A stretch of 64,000 bases of DNA from Sphingomonas sp. CCH10-B3 (GTDB lineage Bacteria > Pseudomonadota > Alphaproteobacteria > Sphingomonadales > Sphingomonadaceae), in the NCBI RefSeq assembly GCF_001556185.1, contig NZ_LSIJ01000009.1:73137-137136 (forward strand), read 5' to 3'. Shown here one piece after another: positions 26,762 through 35,738 of this stretch. The stretch's first letter is position 1; each line of letters begins with the position of its first letter. The position numbers were made by a program, and so were the translations under genes. The notes under the pieces are model-generated. The model was not told the DNA's origin and ran no database searches. It worked only from the letters and a program-made list of their open reading frames with translations.

Positions 26762-26799
26762 TCACATCTCAATGTGAATGCAAGCCGAAACGATCACAT
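26762..26799. promoter_or_regulatory. TCACAT/ATGTGA half-sites between ribE and ribB
   Basis: TCACAT (26762-26767) and ATGTGA (26772-26777) form a perfect 6-bp inverted repeat with a 4-base spacer, 13 bases upstream of the ribB start. A third TCACAT lies at 26794-26799. All three fall within the 49-base gap between ribE and ribB. They could be a binding site for the HTH domain encoded by ribB itself (inference). Confidence 0.45.
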
Positions 26800-27413
26800 C
26801 ACCGTGTCAAAGCGCGATATTGCTCCATGCGGAAGAGGTAGCGCGCGAGCACGTCGATCTCGATGTTGACCGGCTGCCCGGGCGCCAGCGCGCCGAGCGT
26901 CGTCACCGCCTGCGTGTGCGGGATCAGGTTGATCGAGAAGTGCGTGCTGCCATCGGCCTGGTCGGCGACTTCGTTGACGGTCAGCGAGACGCCGTCGACC
27001 GTCACCGATCCCTTCGCCGCGACATAGGGCGCGAGCGTCGATGGCAGGCTGATGGCGATCCGCTTCGAATCGCCTTCGGGCGTAACGCTGACGATCTCTG
27101 CAATCCCGTCGACATGGCCCGTAACGATATGCCCGCCGAGCTCGTCGCCGAGCTTCATCGCGCGCTCCAGGTTCAACCGGCGGCCGGGTGCCCAGTCGCC
27201 CTGCGCGGTGCGGCGCAGCGTCTCCCCCGACACATCGACCGCGAACCAGCCCGGCCCCTTGTCGACGACGGTGAGGCAGACGCCCGAGCAGGCGATCGAA
27301 GCGCCGAGATCGACGGTGGTGGTGTCATAGGCCGTGCGGATCACGACGCGGGTGTCGCCGCGCGTTTCGACGCTCTCGATCGTGCCGATGTCGGTGATGA
27401 TGCCGGTGAACAT
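26799..27413 (-). CDS. ribE: Riboflavin synthase alpha subunit
   Basis: The 204-residue enzyme dismutates two lumazines to riboflavin. The N-terminus MFTGIITDIGTI is diagnostic, and two lumazine-binding repeats are visible (GASIACSGVCLTVVD..FAVDVSGETLRRT and GGHIVTGHVDGIAEI..KGSVTVDGVSLTVNEV). It lies 12 bases after ribD and 49 bases before ribB. Length and motifs are standard. Confidence 0.95.
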   Translation of the reverse strand: MFTGIITDIGTIESVETRGDTRVVIRTAYDTTTVDLGASIACSGVCLTVVDKGPGWFAVDVSGETLRRTAQGDWAPGRRLNLERAMKLGDELGGHIVTGHVDGIAEIVSVTPEGDSKRIAISLPSTLAPYVAAKGSVTVDGVSLTVNEVADQADGSTHFSINLIPHTQAVTTLGALAPGQPVNIEIDVLARYLFRMEQYRALTR

Positions 27414-27425
27414 GCGCGCTTCCCC

Positions 27426-28370
27426 TCACGCGCGGACATAGGCGTCGAGCCGGTCGCTGCCAAGCATCCGGCTGTCGGCAAGCTGCCAGCGGCCATGCGC
27501 TTCGGCGAGCGCGCTCAGGCCGATGTCACCGAGCGCCGCCTTGCCCGCCCCGATCAGGATCGGCGCGCGGTAGAGCAACAGCCGATCGACCAGATCAGCC
27601 GCGAGAAAGGCAGCCGCCGTCGCCGCGCCGCCCTCGACGAGCAGGTCGTTGACGGCGTCGAGCTTTGTAATGTCGGTGGGGTGGGCAATCGCCTGCCACC
27701 CGTCGGGCGCCGGCCCACTGGTCAGCAACACCCGCCGCGGCGAGCGCGGCTCGAGACCCGGCAACCGCACGTCGAGTCGCGGCGCGTCAGCATCGTAAGT
27801 GCCGCGTCCAACGAGAATGGCGTCATGCCGCGCGCGTTCGAGATGTGCATGGGCGCGCGCCTCGGCACCGGTGATCCACTGGCTTTCGCCATCGGCGCGC
27901 GCGATCTGGCCGTCGAGCGAAGTGGCGAGTTTCAGCGTCACAGCCGGCCGCCCCAGCCGCTGGCGGGTCAGAAACCCCAGCATCGAAGCTTCGGCGGCGG
28001 CTGCCCCGGGGCCGATCGTCACCGCGATCCCGGCCGCGCGCAAAAGGGCAAATCCGGCGCCGTCGATCTTGTGGAAAGGGTCCTGCAGCGCAGCGACGAC
28101 TCGCGACACGCCCGCCTCGACCAGCACATCGGCACAAGCTGGCCCGCGCCCGCCGCGCACCGAGCACGGCTCGAGCGTGACATAGGCCGTTGCCTCCCGC
28201 GCCGCTTCACCGGCCTGGGCAATGGCCATCGCTTCGGCATGCGGTCGCCCGCCGGGTTGGGTCCAGCCGCGCCCGACGACGCGGCCATCCTGTACAATCA
28301 CACAGCCGACGCACGGGTTGGGCGCGGTCCGCCCGCGCCCACGCTCGCCGAGCGCCAGCGCTGCCGCCAT
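27426..28370 (-). CDS. ribD: Bifunctional pyrimidine deaminase/reductase RibD
   Basis: The protein (314 residues from the ATG at 28370) has a deaminase domain with the zinc sites HAEAMAI and LEPCSVRGGRGPACADVL and a reductase domain from about 140 (TLKLATSLDGQIA, WITGAEARAHAHLERARHDAILVGRGTYDADAP, LLVEGGAAT). It catalyses the second and third steps of riboflavin synthesis. The frame is open for further codons upstream of the ATG, encoding TAADDARW, which matches the usual N-terminus, but no ATG, GTG or TTG is present there; the true start may therefore be a rare CTG at 28397. It is the first gene of the rib operon. Confidence 0.93.
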   Translation of the reverse strand: MAAALALGERGRGRTAPNPCVGCVIVQDGRVVGRGWTQPGGRPHAEAMAIAQAGEAAREATAYVTLEPCSVRGGRGPACADVLVEAGVSRVVAALQDPFHKIDGAGFALLRAAGIAVTIGPGAAAAEASMLGFLTRQRLGRPAVTLKLATSLDGQIARADGESQWITGAEARAHAHLERARHDAILVGRGTYDADAPRLDVRLPGLEPRSPRRVLLTSGPAPDGWQAIAHPTDITKLDAVNDLLVEGGAATAAAFLAADLVDRLLLYRAPILIGAGKAALGDIGLSALAEAHGRWQLADSRMLGSDRLDAYVRA

Positions 28371-28393
28371 CCAGCGCGCGTCGTCGGCGGCGG

Positions 28394-28744
28394 TCAGAAG
28401 CCGTAGGCCCTGAGCTTGTCGTCGAGCCGCTTGAACTCGGCCTGCTTCTTCTTTTTCAAACGGTCGAGCTCAGCCAGTTCGCGGTCGCGCTTGACCTTGT
28501 CGATCTTCTGCTGGGCGATGATTTCGGCATCGGTGCGGTTCGCCGACCATTGTTCGACATAAATGATCTTGCGTTCGTAGGGCACTTTGATGCTCGATGA
28601 ATCCTGCACCAGGACCGTGACGACCACCATCGTCACTGCAATCGCGCCGAACAGCCCGCCGATCTCATATGGCGGCCGGCTGGCCAGATAGCGGCGCAGG
28701 TCCATGATCGCCCCAACGGGCGCAAAACGCGTGAAGAACGACAT
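28394..28744 (-). CDS. Small membrane-anchored protein with charged coiled-coil tail
   Basis: The 116-residue protein (or 103 from the ATG at 28705) has one membrane segment (GGLFGAIAVTMVVVTVLVQ) and a strongly charged C-terminal helix rich in Lys, Asp, Arg and Glu (KIDKVKRDRELAELDRLKKK), which could be a coiled coil. I do not recognise the family. It lies between a TonB-like gene and ribD on the same strand, its stop overlapping the presumed N-terminal region of RibD, so it may be co-transcribed with the rib genes. Confidence 0.65.
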   Translation of the reverse strand: MSFFTRFAPVGAIMDLRRYLASRPPYEIGGLFGAIAVTMVVVTVLVQDSSSIKVPYERKIIYVEQWSANRTDAEIIAQQKIDKVKRDRELAELDRLKKKKQAEFKRLDDKLRAYGF

Positions 28745-28758
28745 GCAGCCAAGATAGG

Positions 28759-28787
28759 ATGGGGGCAGCCACCGGGCCAGCCCCCAT
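28759..28787 (-). terminator. Hairpin downstream of the TonB-like gene
   Basis: ATGGGGGC (28759-28766) pairs with GCCCCCAT (28780-28787) across a 13-base loop, 12 bases past the stop of the TonB-like gene. It lacks a T-tract in the gene's direction, so it is a weak terminator or an attenuating hairpin before the downstream genes. Confidence 0.35.
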
Positions 28788-28798
28788 TTTGCGCCCGG

Positions 28799-29476
28799 CT
28801 ATTCGTCGGTCAGCACGAAGTTGACGCGCATCCGCCGCCAGCGCTCGATCGGCTCGCCGCCGCGCGTCGCGGCACGGAACCGCCATTTACTGAGCGCCTG
28901 ACGCCGCGTCGTTTCGAAAAAGGCATCGCTCGGCGCGCTGATCTTCTCGACCTGCTTCACGCGGCCGTCGGTGCCGATCAGGACATTGACGATAACGAGG
29001 CCTTCACGCCCCAACCGCCGCTCGTCGCCGGGATAGAGCGGCTGGAAATCGCGCGCATAGCGCGGATCGGCCACCGGTTCGATCAGGACCGGCGGCGCCG
29101 GGGGGTCAATGGCCGTGCCGGTGCCGGTCCCGATGCCGACACCATCGCCGGGCGCGGGATCGATCGTGACCGGGTCGCCTGCCGCCAGGATTGGGCCAGT
29201 CGGCGGGGTCCAAACATCGACTTGCGGCTGCACGGGCTTGGCTTCGTGGCTAAGGGCGGCCTTTTGCGCCTGCTTCGGCTGCGGTTTGGGCAGCGGCTGC
29301 GGATCGGGCGGGATCGGCACGGGGTAGATGGTGATCGGCCCCTCGCTGATGATGCGGTCGGTGATGCGGGGGGCAGCAAAGATGATGCCGGCGACCGCCA
29401 GAGCAACGACCGCTGCCGACATCGCGAGACTGGCGGGGCGGCTGCCCGCACTTGCTGCGTAACGCGTGCTTTCCAT
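28799..29476 (-). CDS. TonB-family C-terminal domain protein
   Basis: The 225-residue protein has an N-terminal membrane anchor ([20 protein letters not shown]), a Pro/Lys/Gln-rich periplasmic stretch ([17 protein letters not shown]), and a TonB C-terminal domain: [48 protein letters not shown]. TonB-type proteins transmit proton-motive force to outer-membrane receptors; this one has no exbBD nearby. I take the ATG at 29476, which has GGAGAAGG before it; the in-frame ATG at 29488 is also possible. Confidence 0.8.
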   Translation of the reverse strand: MESTRYAASAGSRPASLAMSAAVVALAVAGIIFAAPRITDRIISEGPITIYPVPIPPDPQPLPKPQPKQAQKAALSHEAKPVQPQVDVWTPPTGPILAAGDPVTIDPAPGDGVGIGTGTGTAIDPPAPPVLIEPVADPRYARDFQPLYPGDERRLGREGLVIVNVLIGTDGRVKQVEKISAPSDAFFETTRRQALSKWRFRAATRGGEPIERWRRMRVNFVLTDE

Positions 29477-29618
29477 GGCCTTCTCCATCCTCAATCCGCG
29501 CCGAGTCGTTGCCCGATGCAAAGGGAATGATACATCATCTCATGTCGCGCGCAAGAGCCCTTGCAGCAATGCGAATCGGCGTTCTATTGGCGGACATGGG
29601 CCGCCAGGGGATGCTGCA

Positions 29619-30554
29619 ATGAAATTGATGACCGGCAATTCGAACCTGCCGCTGGCCAAGGCGGTTGCCGACTATCTCGAGATCAAGGTCACCGACGCGA
29701 GCGTGCGCCGCTTCGCCGACGAGGAAGTCTTTGTCGAGATCAACGAAAATGTCCGCGGCGAAGATGTCTTCGTGCTCCAGTCGACCGGCTATCCGGCGAA
29801 CGACAATCTGATGGAGCTGCTGATCTGCATCGATGCGCTGAAACGCGCGTCGGCGCGGCGGATCACGGCGGTCGTCCCCTATTTCGGCTATGCGCGGCAG
29901 GACCGCAAACCCGCCCCGCGCACGCCGATCTCAGCGAAGCTTGTCGCAAACCTCATCACGGTCGCGGGCGCCAACCGCGTGCTGTCGATCGATCTGCACG
30001 CGGGGCAGATCCAGGGCTTTTTCGACATCCCGACCGACAATCTGTTCGCCGCACCCGTGATGTCGGCGGATATTCTAGCGCGCTATGGCGGGCGCAACCT
30101 GATGGTCGTGTCGCCCGATGTCGGCGGCGTGGTGCGCGCGCGCGCGCTGGCCAAGCGGCTCGACAACGCCCCGCTCGCGATCGTCGACAAGCGGCGCGAG
30201 CGCGCGGGCGAAAGCGAAGTCATGAACATCATCGGCGATGTCGAGGGGCGGTTCTGCATCCTGATCGACGACATCGTCGATTCGGCCGGCACTTTGTGCA
30301 ACGCCGCCGCCGCGCTCAAGGCGGCAGGGGCCGAGGAAGTCGTCGCCTATTGCACCCACGGCGTGTTGTCCGGCGCAGCGGTTGCGCGGGTCGAAGGCTC
30401 GACGCTGACCGAACTCGTCATTACCGACACGATCGGCAGCCACGAAGTGGTCAAGGACGCCGGCCGCATCCGCCACCTGACGATCGCGCCGCTGCTGGGC
30501 GAAGCGATCCGCCGGATCGCGGATGAAAGCAGCGTGTCGTCACTGTTTGATTGA
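29619..30554 (+). CDS. prs: Ribose-phosphate pyrophosphokinase (PRPP synthase)
   Basis: The 311-residue enzyme makes PRPP from ribose-5-phosphate and ATP for nucleotide, histidine and tryptophan synthesis. It shows [48 protein letters not shown], the [11 protein letters not shown] flag, VVSPDVGG, and the PRPP loop [17 protein letters not shown]. The ATG at 29619 gives the conserved start (KLMTGNSN). It is divergent from the TonB-like gene and ends before a clear terminator. Confidence 0.95.
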   Translation: MKLMTGNSNLPLAKAVADYLEIKVTDASVRRFADEEVFVEINENVRGEDVFVLQSTGYPANDNLMELLICIDALKRASARRITAVVPYFGYARQDRKPAPRTPISAKLVANLITVAGANRVLSIDLHAGQIQGFFDIPTDNLFAAPVMSADILARYGGRNLMVVSPDVGGVVRARALAKRLDNAPLAIVDKRRERAGESEVMNIIGDVEGRFCILIDDIVDSAGTLCNAAAALKAAGAEEVVAYCTHGVLSGAAVARVEGSTLTELVITDTIGSHEVVKDAGRIRHLTIAPLLGEAIRRIADESSVSSLFD

Positions 30555-30583
30555 GGCTGTTTGGTAGCGTGTCCATGATCCAG

Positions 30584-30605
30584 CCCCTCCCCAAAAGGGG
30601 AGGGG
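30584..30605. terminator. Terminator hairpin between prs and the TauE gene
   Basis: CCCCTCCCC (30584-30592), loop AAAA, GGGGAGGGG (30597-30605): a perfect 9-bp stem between convergent genes, followed by TTATT. It can serve prs and, in the reverse direction, the TauE-like gene, although the T-tracts are weak. Confidence 0.75.
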
Positions 30606-30618
30606 TTATTGGCACGCG

Positions 30619-31365
30619 CTAACTGACCGCATCCCACACCAGTTTCACCCCCACGGCGATCATCAGCACATAGATGGCGGTATAGAATCGCTCTGGCGGG
30701 ACACGGCGCACCAGCCATACGCCCGCCAGTGTCGAGCTGATCGCAACCGGCATCAGCATAGCGGCAACGGCAAGATTGGCGGGCGTGAACTGGCCGAGCG
30801 CCCAATAGGCTGGCACCTTGATCCAATTGACGGCGGCGAAGAAGATGGCGGTCGTCCCAACCAGCACGTCGCGCGGCAGATTGCGCGGCAGTACCCACAG
30901 CTGGAACGGCGGCTGGCCCGCATGCGCGACCTGGCTGGTGAAGCCCGAGGCGATCCCGGCAACTGCCCCCATCCAGCCCGGCGCCGTCGACGCGCGCGGC
31001 ATGCCGCCCCCCTCGATCCACAGCCGGTAGAAGCCGAAGACAATCGAAATACCACCGACCAGACCCAGCACCGCATCGGCAGACACGCGCGCGGCAAACA
31101 GATAGCCGAGCGCAATGCCCACCGCCGCACCCGGCAGCGTCCACCCCAGCACATAGCCGTCCCAGCTTTTGCGAAACGCCCAGACGCTGACGACGTCCTG
31201 AACAATCAGGATCGGCAGCAGAATGGCGGCGGCCCGCACTGGCGAGATCACCAGTGCGATCATCGGCAGCGATAGCGCGCCCATGCCAGAGAAGCCGCCC
31301 TTGGCAAGGCCGAGTAGAATCACCGCCGGGACGGCGAGAGCATAGAACCAGAACTCACCGGTCAT
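30619..31365 (-). CDS. Sulfite exporter TauE/SafE-family membrane protein
   Basis: The 248-residue protein has about eight membrane segments with two related halves, e.g. FYALAVPAVILLGLAKGGFSGMGALSLP at the start and GVWLVRRVPPERFYTAIYVLMIAVGVKLVW at the end. The family exports sulfite, sulfonates or other small anions; the substrate cannot be told. The ATG at 31365 fits the first helix; an extension to 31446 overlaps crtZ and lacks support. It is downstream of crtZ on the same strand, 19 bases away. Confidence 0.85.
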   Translation of the reverse strand: MTGEFWFYALAVPAVILLGLAKGGFSGMGALSLPMIALVISPVRAAAILLPILIVQDVVSVWAFRKSWDGYVLGWTLPGAAVGIALGYLFAARVSADAVLGLVGGISIVFGFYRLWIEGGGMPRASTAPGWMGAVAGIASGFTSQVAHAGQPPFQLWVLPRNLPRDVLVGTTAIFFAAVNWIKVPAYWALGQFTPANLAVAAMLMPVAISSTLAGVWLVRRVPPERFYTAIYVLMIAVGVKLVWDAVS

Positions 31366-31384
31366 GCCGGTTGCCGATCCGCCC

Positions 31385-31915
31385 TCAGCGCGATTCGACC
31401 GATTGTCCGGCGGCGTTCTGCACGCCTGCCGCTCGCACACCGGCAAGGCCGCGCCGTTGCAGCTCAGCTTTCAGCACCTCGGGCTTGGGGGCGTAGATGA
31501 AGCCGAAGCTGACCGTGCCATGCTTGGTCTCGACCGCATGGTGCAGCCGGTGCGCCTGCACGATCCGCTTCATGTAGCGCGAGCGCGGGACATAGCCGGT
31601 TTCGAGACGACGGTGGACGATGATGTCGTGAAACCCAAGATAGATCGCGCCATAGCCGGCAATGCCGGCCCCGACCCAGGTTGCCCAGTCGCCGGTCGTC
31701 CCGCTTGTCCCCAGCACCAGCAGCACGATCGAAGGCATGGCGAAAATCACGAAATACCAGTCGTTCAGTTCCCAATTGCCCGTGCGTGGGCGGTGGTGGC
31801 TTTCGTGCAGGAACCAGCCAGGCCCATGCATCACCCAGCGATGGACGACATAGGCAAAGACTTCCATCCCCAGGATGGTGGCGACGAACAGGGCGAGACC
31901 GACAGCGATCGACAT
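31385..31915 (-). CDS. crtZ: Beta-carotene hydroxylase CrtZ
   Basis: The 176-residue membrane di-iron hydroxylase has the histidine clusters HRWVMH, HESHH, HDIIVH and HRLHH. CrtZ adds 3-hydroxyl groups to beta-carotene to give zeaxanthin, consistent with the yellow pigments of sphingomonads. Hydrophobic segments surround the His clusters. No other crt gene is in the window. It is divergent from sucC. Confidence 0.9.
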   Translation of the reverse strand: MSIAVGLALFVATILGMEVFAYVVHRWVMHGPGWFLHESHHRPRTGNWELNDWYFVIFAMPSIVLLVLGTSGTTGDWATWVGAGIAGYGAIYLGFHDIIVHRRLETGYVPRSRYMKRIVQAHRLHHAVETKHGTVSFGFIYAPKPEVLKAELQRRGLAGVRAAGVQNAAGQSVESR

Positions 31916-32038
31916 GGTGCCCTTTTATAGCTGCAGCACCCCGGCTTGGCGAGCCGCCCTGCAGCAGGTCTAGATTCACCCGCGTCCTTGTGCTTAGGGG
32001 ATGGGCAAACCCCCTCCCGACGCAAAGGTGCGCGCGCC

Positions 32039-33238
32039 ATGAACATCCACGAATATCAGGCCAAGGAACTGCTCGCGAAATTCGGCGTGCCGGTGCCGGC
32101 GGGCTTTGCCGCGATGAGCGTCGAGGAAGCGGTCGAGGCGGCCGGCAAGCTGCCCGGGCCGCTCTATGTCGTGAAGGCACAGATCCACGCCGGCGGGCGC
32201 GGCAAGGGCAAGTTCAAGGAACTCGGCCCCGATGCCAAGGGTGGCGTGCGGCTGGCAAAGACGCTCGACGAGGTGCGCGCAGCAGCGACCGACATGCTCG
32301 GCAACACGCTCATCACCGTGCAGACCGGCGAGCATGGCAAGCAGGTCAATCGCCTCTATGTCACGGACGGTGTCGACATCGCGCGTGAATTCTACCTTGC
32401 GCTGCTGGTCAACCGCGCGTCGGGCCGCATCGGCATGGTCGTGTCGACCGAAGGCGGCATGGACATCGAAACCGTCGCGCATGAGACGCCCGAGAAGATC
32501 CACACGATCGACATCGATCCCGCGACCGGCTTCATGCCGCATCATGGCCGCTCGGTCGCGGGCGCGCTCGGGCTGACCGGCGACCTTGCCAAGCAGGCCG
32601 CCAATGTCGCGTCGAAGCTTTACGACGCCTTCCTCGGCACCGATGCGAGCCAGATCGAAATCAACCCGCTCGCGGTGACGGCCGATGACAAGCTGATGGT
32701 GCTTGATGCGAAGGTCGGCTTCGATTCGAACGCGCTGTTCCGCCACAAGGACCTGATGGAACTGCGCGACGAGACCGAGGAGGACCCGGCCGAGCTCGAA
32801 GCGTCGAAATACGACCTCGCCTATATCAAGCTCGACGGCGACATCGGCTGCATGGTCAATGGCGCGGGGCTCGCGATGGCGACGATGGACATCATCAAAT
32901 TGAACGGCATGTTCCCCGCCAATTTCCTCGACGTCGGCGGCGGCGCGTCGAAGGAAAAGGTGACGGCTGCCTTCAAGATCATCCTGAAGGACCCCAATGT
33001 GAAGGGGATTCTAGTCAACATCTTCGGCGGCATCATGCGTTGCGACATCATCGCCGAGGGCATCGTCGCGGCGGCGAAGGAAGTGAATCTGTCGGTGCCG
33101 CTGGTGGTCCGGCTCGAAGGCACCAATGTTCAGGCGGGCAAGGACATCCTCGCCAATTCGGGGCTGGCGATCGTGCCTGCCAACGACCTGGGCGATGCCG
33201 CGCAGAAGATCGTCGCGGAAGTGAAGAAGGCCGCGTGA
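32039..33238 (+). CDS. sucC: Succinyl-CoA ligase (ADP-forming) beta subunit
   Basis: The 399-residue TCA-cycle enzyme subunit begins [20 protein letters not shown], has an ATP-grasp domain ([19 protein letters not shown]) and a C-terminal ligase domain with [20 protein letters not shown] and [13 protein letters not shown]. It needs SucD as partner. The next gene is etfB after 48 bases, not sucD, so the alpha subunit must be encoded elsewhere. Length and motifs are complete. Confidence 0.95.
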   Translation: MNIHEYQAKELLAKFGVPVPAGFAAMSVEEAVEAAGKLPGPLYVVKAQIHAGGRGKGKFKELGPDAKGGVRLAKTLDEVRAAATDMLGNTLITVQTGEHGKQVNRLYVTDGVDIAREFYLALLVNRASGRIGMVVSTEGGMDIETVAHETPEKIHTIDIDPATGFMPHHGRSVAGALGLTGDLAKQAANVASKLYDAFLGTDASQIEINPLAVTADDKLMVLDAKVGFDSNALFRHKDLMELRDETEEDPAELEASKYDLAYIKLDGDIGCMVNGAGLAMATMDIIKLNGMFPANFLDVGGGASKEKVTAAFKIILKDPNVKGILVNIFGGIMRCDIIAEGIVAAAKEVNLSVPLVVRLEGTNVQAGKDILANSGLAIVPANDLGDAAQKIVAEVKKAA

Positions 33239-33286
33239 CAATGACCGCCCGGCGCTGAACGCGCGGGCGATGGAGAGAGGAAGCCG

Positions 33287-34036
33287 ATGAAAGTGCTAGT
33301 CCCCGTCAAGCGCGTGCTTGACTATAACGTAAAGCCCCGGGTGAAGGCGGACGGGTCGGGCGTCGATCTCGCCAACGTCAAGATGAGCATGAACCCGTTC
33401 GACGAGATCGCCGTCGAAGAAGCGATCCGGCTGCGCGAAAAGGGCGCGGCGACCGAAGTCGTCGCGGTTTCGATCGGCGAGGCCAAGGCGCAGGAAACGC
33501 TGCGCACCGCGCTCGCGATGGGCGCCGACCGCGCGATCCTGATCGTGAGCGAGGAAAAGGTCGAGCCGCTCGCGGTCGCCAAGTTGCTCGCCAAGGTGGT
33601 GGCGGAGGAAGCCCCCGGCCTGATCATCCTCGGCAAGCAGGCGATCGATGACGACAACAACCAGACCGGCCAGATGCTGGCCGGCCTGCTCGGTGTCGGC
33701 CAGGCGACCTTCGCCAGCGCGGTGGTGGTCGAAGGTGACAGCGTAACCGTGACGCGCGAAGTCGATGGCGGGGCGGAGACCGAAAAGCTCCCGCTCCCTG
33801 CCGTCATCACCGTCGATCTGCGGCTGAATGAGCCGCGCTATGCCTCGCTCCCCAACATCATGAAGGCCAAGTCGAAGCCGCTCGCGCAAAAGACCCCGGC
33901 CGATTACGGTATTGACGTGGCGCCGCGGATCACGACGCTGAAAGTCGTCGAACCGGCCAAGCGGACGGCAGGCATCAAGGTGGCGGATGTCGACGAACTC
34001 GTCGGCAAGCTCAAGGCAATGGGAGTCGCGAAGTGA
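33287..34036 (+). CDS. etfB: Electron transfer flavoprotein beta subunit
   Basis: The 249-residue subunit starts [18 protein letters not shown], has the AMP-binding block [24 protein letters not shown], and the recognition-loop region [22 protein letters not shown]. EtfB binds AMP and docks acyl-CoA and other dehydrogenases; with EtfA it passes electrons to ETF-quinone oxidoreductase. GAGAGGAAGCCG precedes the start. It overlaps etfA by 4 bases. Confidence 0.95.
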   Translation: MKVLVPVKRVLDYNVKPRVKADGSGVDLANVKMSMNPFDEIAVEEAIRLREKGAATEVVAVSIGEAKAQETLRTALAMGADRAILIVSEEKVEPLAVAKLLAKVVAEEAPGLIILGKQAIDDDNNQTGQMLAGLLGVGQATFASAVVVEGDSVTVTREVDGGAETEKLPLPAVITVDLRLNEPRYASLPNIMKAKSKPLAQKTPADYGIDVAPRITTLKVVEPAKRTAGIKVADVDELVGKLKAMGVAK

Positions 34037-34962
34037 AGGCGCTCGTTTGGGTCGAACATGACGGTGCAGCCGTCAAGGATGCCACGCTCGCGGCGGTGAC
34101 CGCCGCGTCGAAACTGGGCGATGTCCATCTGCTCGTCGCAGGACACAATGTCGGCGCGGTCGGCGAGCAAGCCGCGAAGATCGCTGGCGTCGCCAAGGTC
34201 CATGTCGCCGACGACGCTGCCTATGCGCATGTGCTGGCGGAAAATGTCGCGCCGCTCGTCGTCGAGCTGATGGGCCACCACGACGCCTTCGTGGCGCCCG
34301 CGACCACCAACGGCAAGAACATCGCTCCGCGCGTCGCCGCCCTGCTCGATGTCATGCAGATCAGCGACATCTTGTCGGTCGAAAGCGCCGACACCTTCAC
34401 GCGTCCGATCTACGCCGGCAACGCGATCGCCACCGTGCAGACCAGCGACAAGAAGCTCGTCATCACCGTGCGCGGCACCGCGTTCGAAAAGGCAGCGATG
34501 GAAGGCGGATCGGCCGCAATCGAAGCGGTCGCCTCGACCGGCGATACCGGCAAATCGACTTTCGTTTCGGCCGAAATCGCCAAGTCGGAACGCCCCGAAC
34601 TCACGAGCGCCAAGATCATCGTCTCGGGCGGGCGCGCTCTCCAGAACAGCGAGAATTTCCACACGATCATCGAACCGCTCGCCGACAAGCTCGGCGCGGG
34701 TGTCGGAGCGAGCCGTGCGGCGGTCGACGCCGGCTATGTCCCCAACGACTATCAGGTTGGCCAGACCGGCAAGATCGTGGCGCCGGAAGTCTATATCGCG
34801 GTCGGCATTTCGGGCGCGATCCAGCATCTGGCGGGGATGAAGGATTCAAAGACCATCATCGCGATCAACAAGGACGAAGACGCGCCGATCTTTCAGGTGG
34901 CGGACATCGGTTTGGTGGGTGACCTGTTCAAGATTGTGCCGGAACTCACCGGCAAGCTCTGA
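34033..34962 (+). CDS. etfA: Electron transfer flavoprotein alpha subunit
   Basis: The 309-residue subunit starts at a GTG that overlaps the etfB stop. It has the FAD-binding C-terminal block: [89 protein letters not shown]. EtfA carries the FAD that accepts electrons from fatty-acid and amino-acid dehydrogenases. A strong terminator follows. Confidence 0.95.
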   Translation: MKALVWVEHDGAAVKDATLAAVTAASKLGDVHLLVAGHNVGAVGEQAAKIAGVAKVHVADDAAYAHVLAENVAPLVVELMGHHDAFVAPATTNGKNIAPRVAALLDVMQISDILSVESADTFTRPIYAGNAIATVQTSDKKLVITVRGTAFEKAAMEGGSAAIEAVASTGDTGKSTFVSAEIAKSERPELTSAKIIVSGGRALQNSENFHTIIEPLADKLGAGVGASRAAVDAGYVPNDYQVGQTGKIVAPEVYIAVGISGAIQHLAGMKDSKTIIAINKDEDAPIFQVADIGLVGDLFKIVPELTGKL

Positions 34963-34983
34963 CGGCTGGCGGTCGAGGTTAGC

Positions 34984-35021
34984 AAGGGGCGCTGCGAGCT
35001 GATCGCGGCGCCCCTTTTTTT
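34984..35021 (+). terminator. Rho-independent terminator of the sucC-etfBA unit
   Basis: AAGGGGCGC (34984-34992) pairs with GCGCCCCTT (35008-35016); the loop can form an inner GCGA/TCGC stem. Seven T follow (35015-35021), 22 bases after the etfA stop. This is a canonical intrinsic terminator. Confidence 0.92.
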
Positions 35022-35296
35022 GTGCGATTAGCGAAATACGAAGAGCGGCTGATTTTGGTGGAATGCGGTCGGGCAGCTTTCAGGACAGTAATGTGCTGAA
35101 GCGGACATTCGTTTTGAGCTCGGCGCTGAGGCTGCTGCCGACCCAACCCAAGACGTTCGGCGTAGAATTTCGATTTCCTGAAACCAGCCGTCCGCTGGGC
35201 AACCGTTTTTCGACGATTGAACGTCGCAATGATTCCTGTATCGTAGAAATATCAAATCGATGTCGCTGGTTCGATCACGATAGGGAGGATGAAGCA
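35022..35296. other. Intergenic stretch without a convincing gene
   Basis: Together with the etfA terminator this forms a 334-base gap. Open frames here are short and lack ribosome sites or recognisable motifs. The DNA is less GC-rich than its left flank, which suits the start of an accessory region. GGGAGGA at 35283-35289 serves the next gene. Confidence 0.5.
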
Positions 35297-35680
35297 ATGA
35301 AATCGCTCTTGGCGGGCCTACCGCTGCTGATGATCGCCGCGCCCGGTGCGGCTCAATGGCAGTCACTTCCTGAGATTGTGCGGATCGAGGGCAAAGGCGA
35401 AGGTGCCTGGACGCTCAGGTGTCAGATGCAGCCGAAAAAGGGCGCTCCGGTAACGCGGGAGTTTTTGGGTCGCGGAAAAAAGGCGCTTGGCTTCTCAATG
35501 GACGAACCAAACGGTGGCTCTTGCACTTACGCCGCCGCGCCCGACAAGCCGCTAACGATTTCGCTGCGGAGCCCTTGGTACGTCTGCCCGCTAACATCAG
35601 CCGCTGATCAACCATGCCAACAGACCTTTCCGGCAGGCGCGTCCGGCGCTTTCGACGTCAAGAAGAAAGCCGGGCGGTAA
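35297..35680 (+). CDS. Small secreted protein with four cysteines
   Basis: The 127-residue protein has a clear signal peptide (KSLLAGLPLLMIAAPGAAQ, cleavage near residue 20) and four cysteines in the mature part (C42, C76, C97, C107) that could form two disulfides in the periplasm. The ATG at 35297 has GGGAGGA before it, which decides the start. I do not recognise the family. It precedes the arsenic cluster but has its own ribosome site and a 58-base gap before arsR, so a link to arsenic is not shown. Confidence 0.65.
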   Translation: MKSLLAGLPLLMIAAPGAAQWQSLPEIVRIEGKGEGAWTLRCQMQPKKGAPVTREFLGRGKKALGFSMDEPNGGSCTYAAAPDKPLTISLRSPWYVCPLTSAADQPCQQTFPAGASGAFDVKKKAGR

Positions 35681-35718
35681 ATTGCGATCGGCGGCGATGA
35701 TGCATTGTCCGCTACGAC

Positions 35719-35737
35719 ATTTCCGCTAAATCGGAAT
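35719..35737. promoter_or_regulatory. Inverted repeat adjoining the first arsR start, candidate ArsR operator
   Basis: ATTTCCG (35719-35725) and CGGAAT (35732-35737) form an inverted repeat around CTAAAT, ending one base before the arsR ATG at 35739. There is no Shine-Dalgarno sequence between operator and start. Autorepression by the ArsR is the likely function. Confidence 0.55.
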
Positions 35738-35738
35738 C

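Noticed and set aside
26750..28393. FMN riboswitch before the rib genes
   Set aside because: I looked upstream of ribB and ribD for the conserved RFN helices and found no room or matching core.
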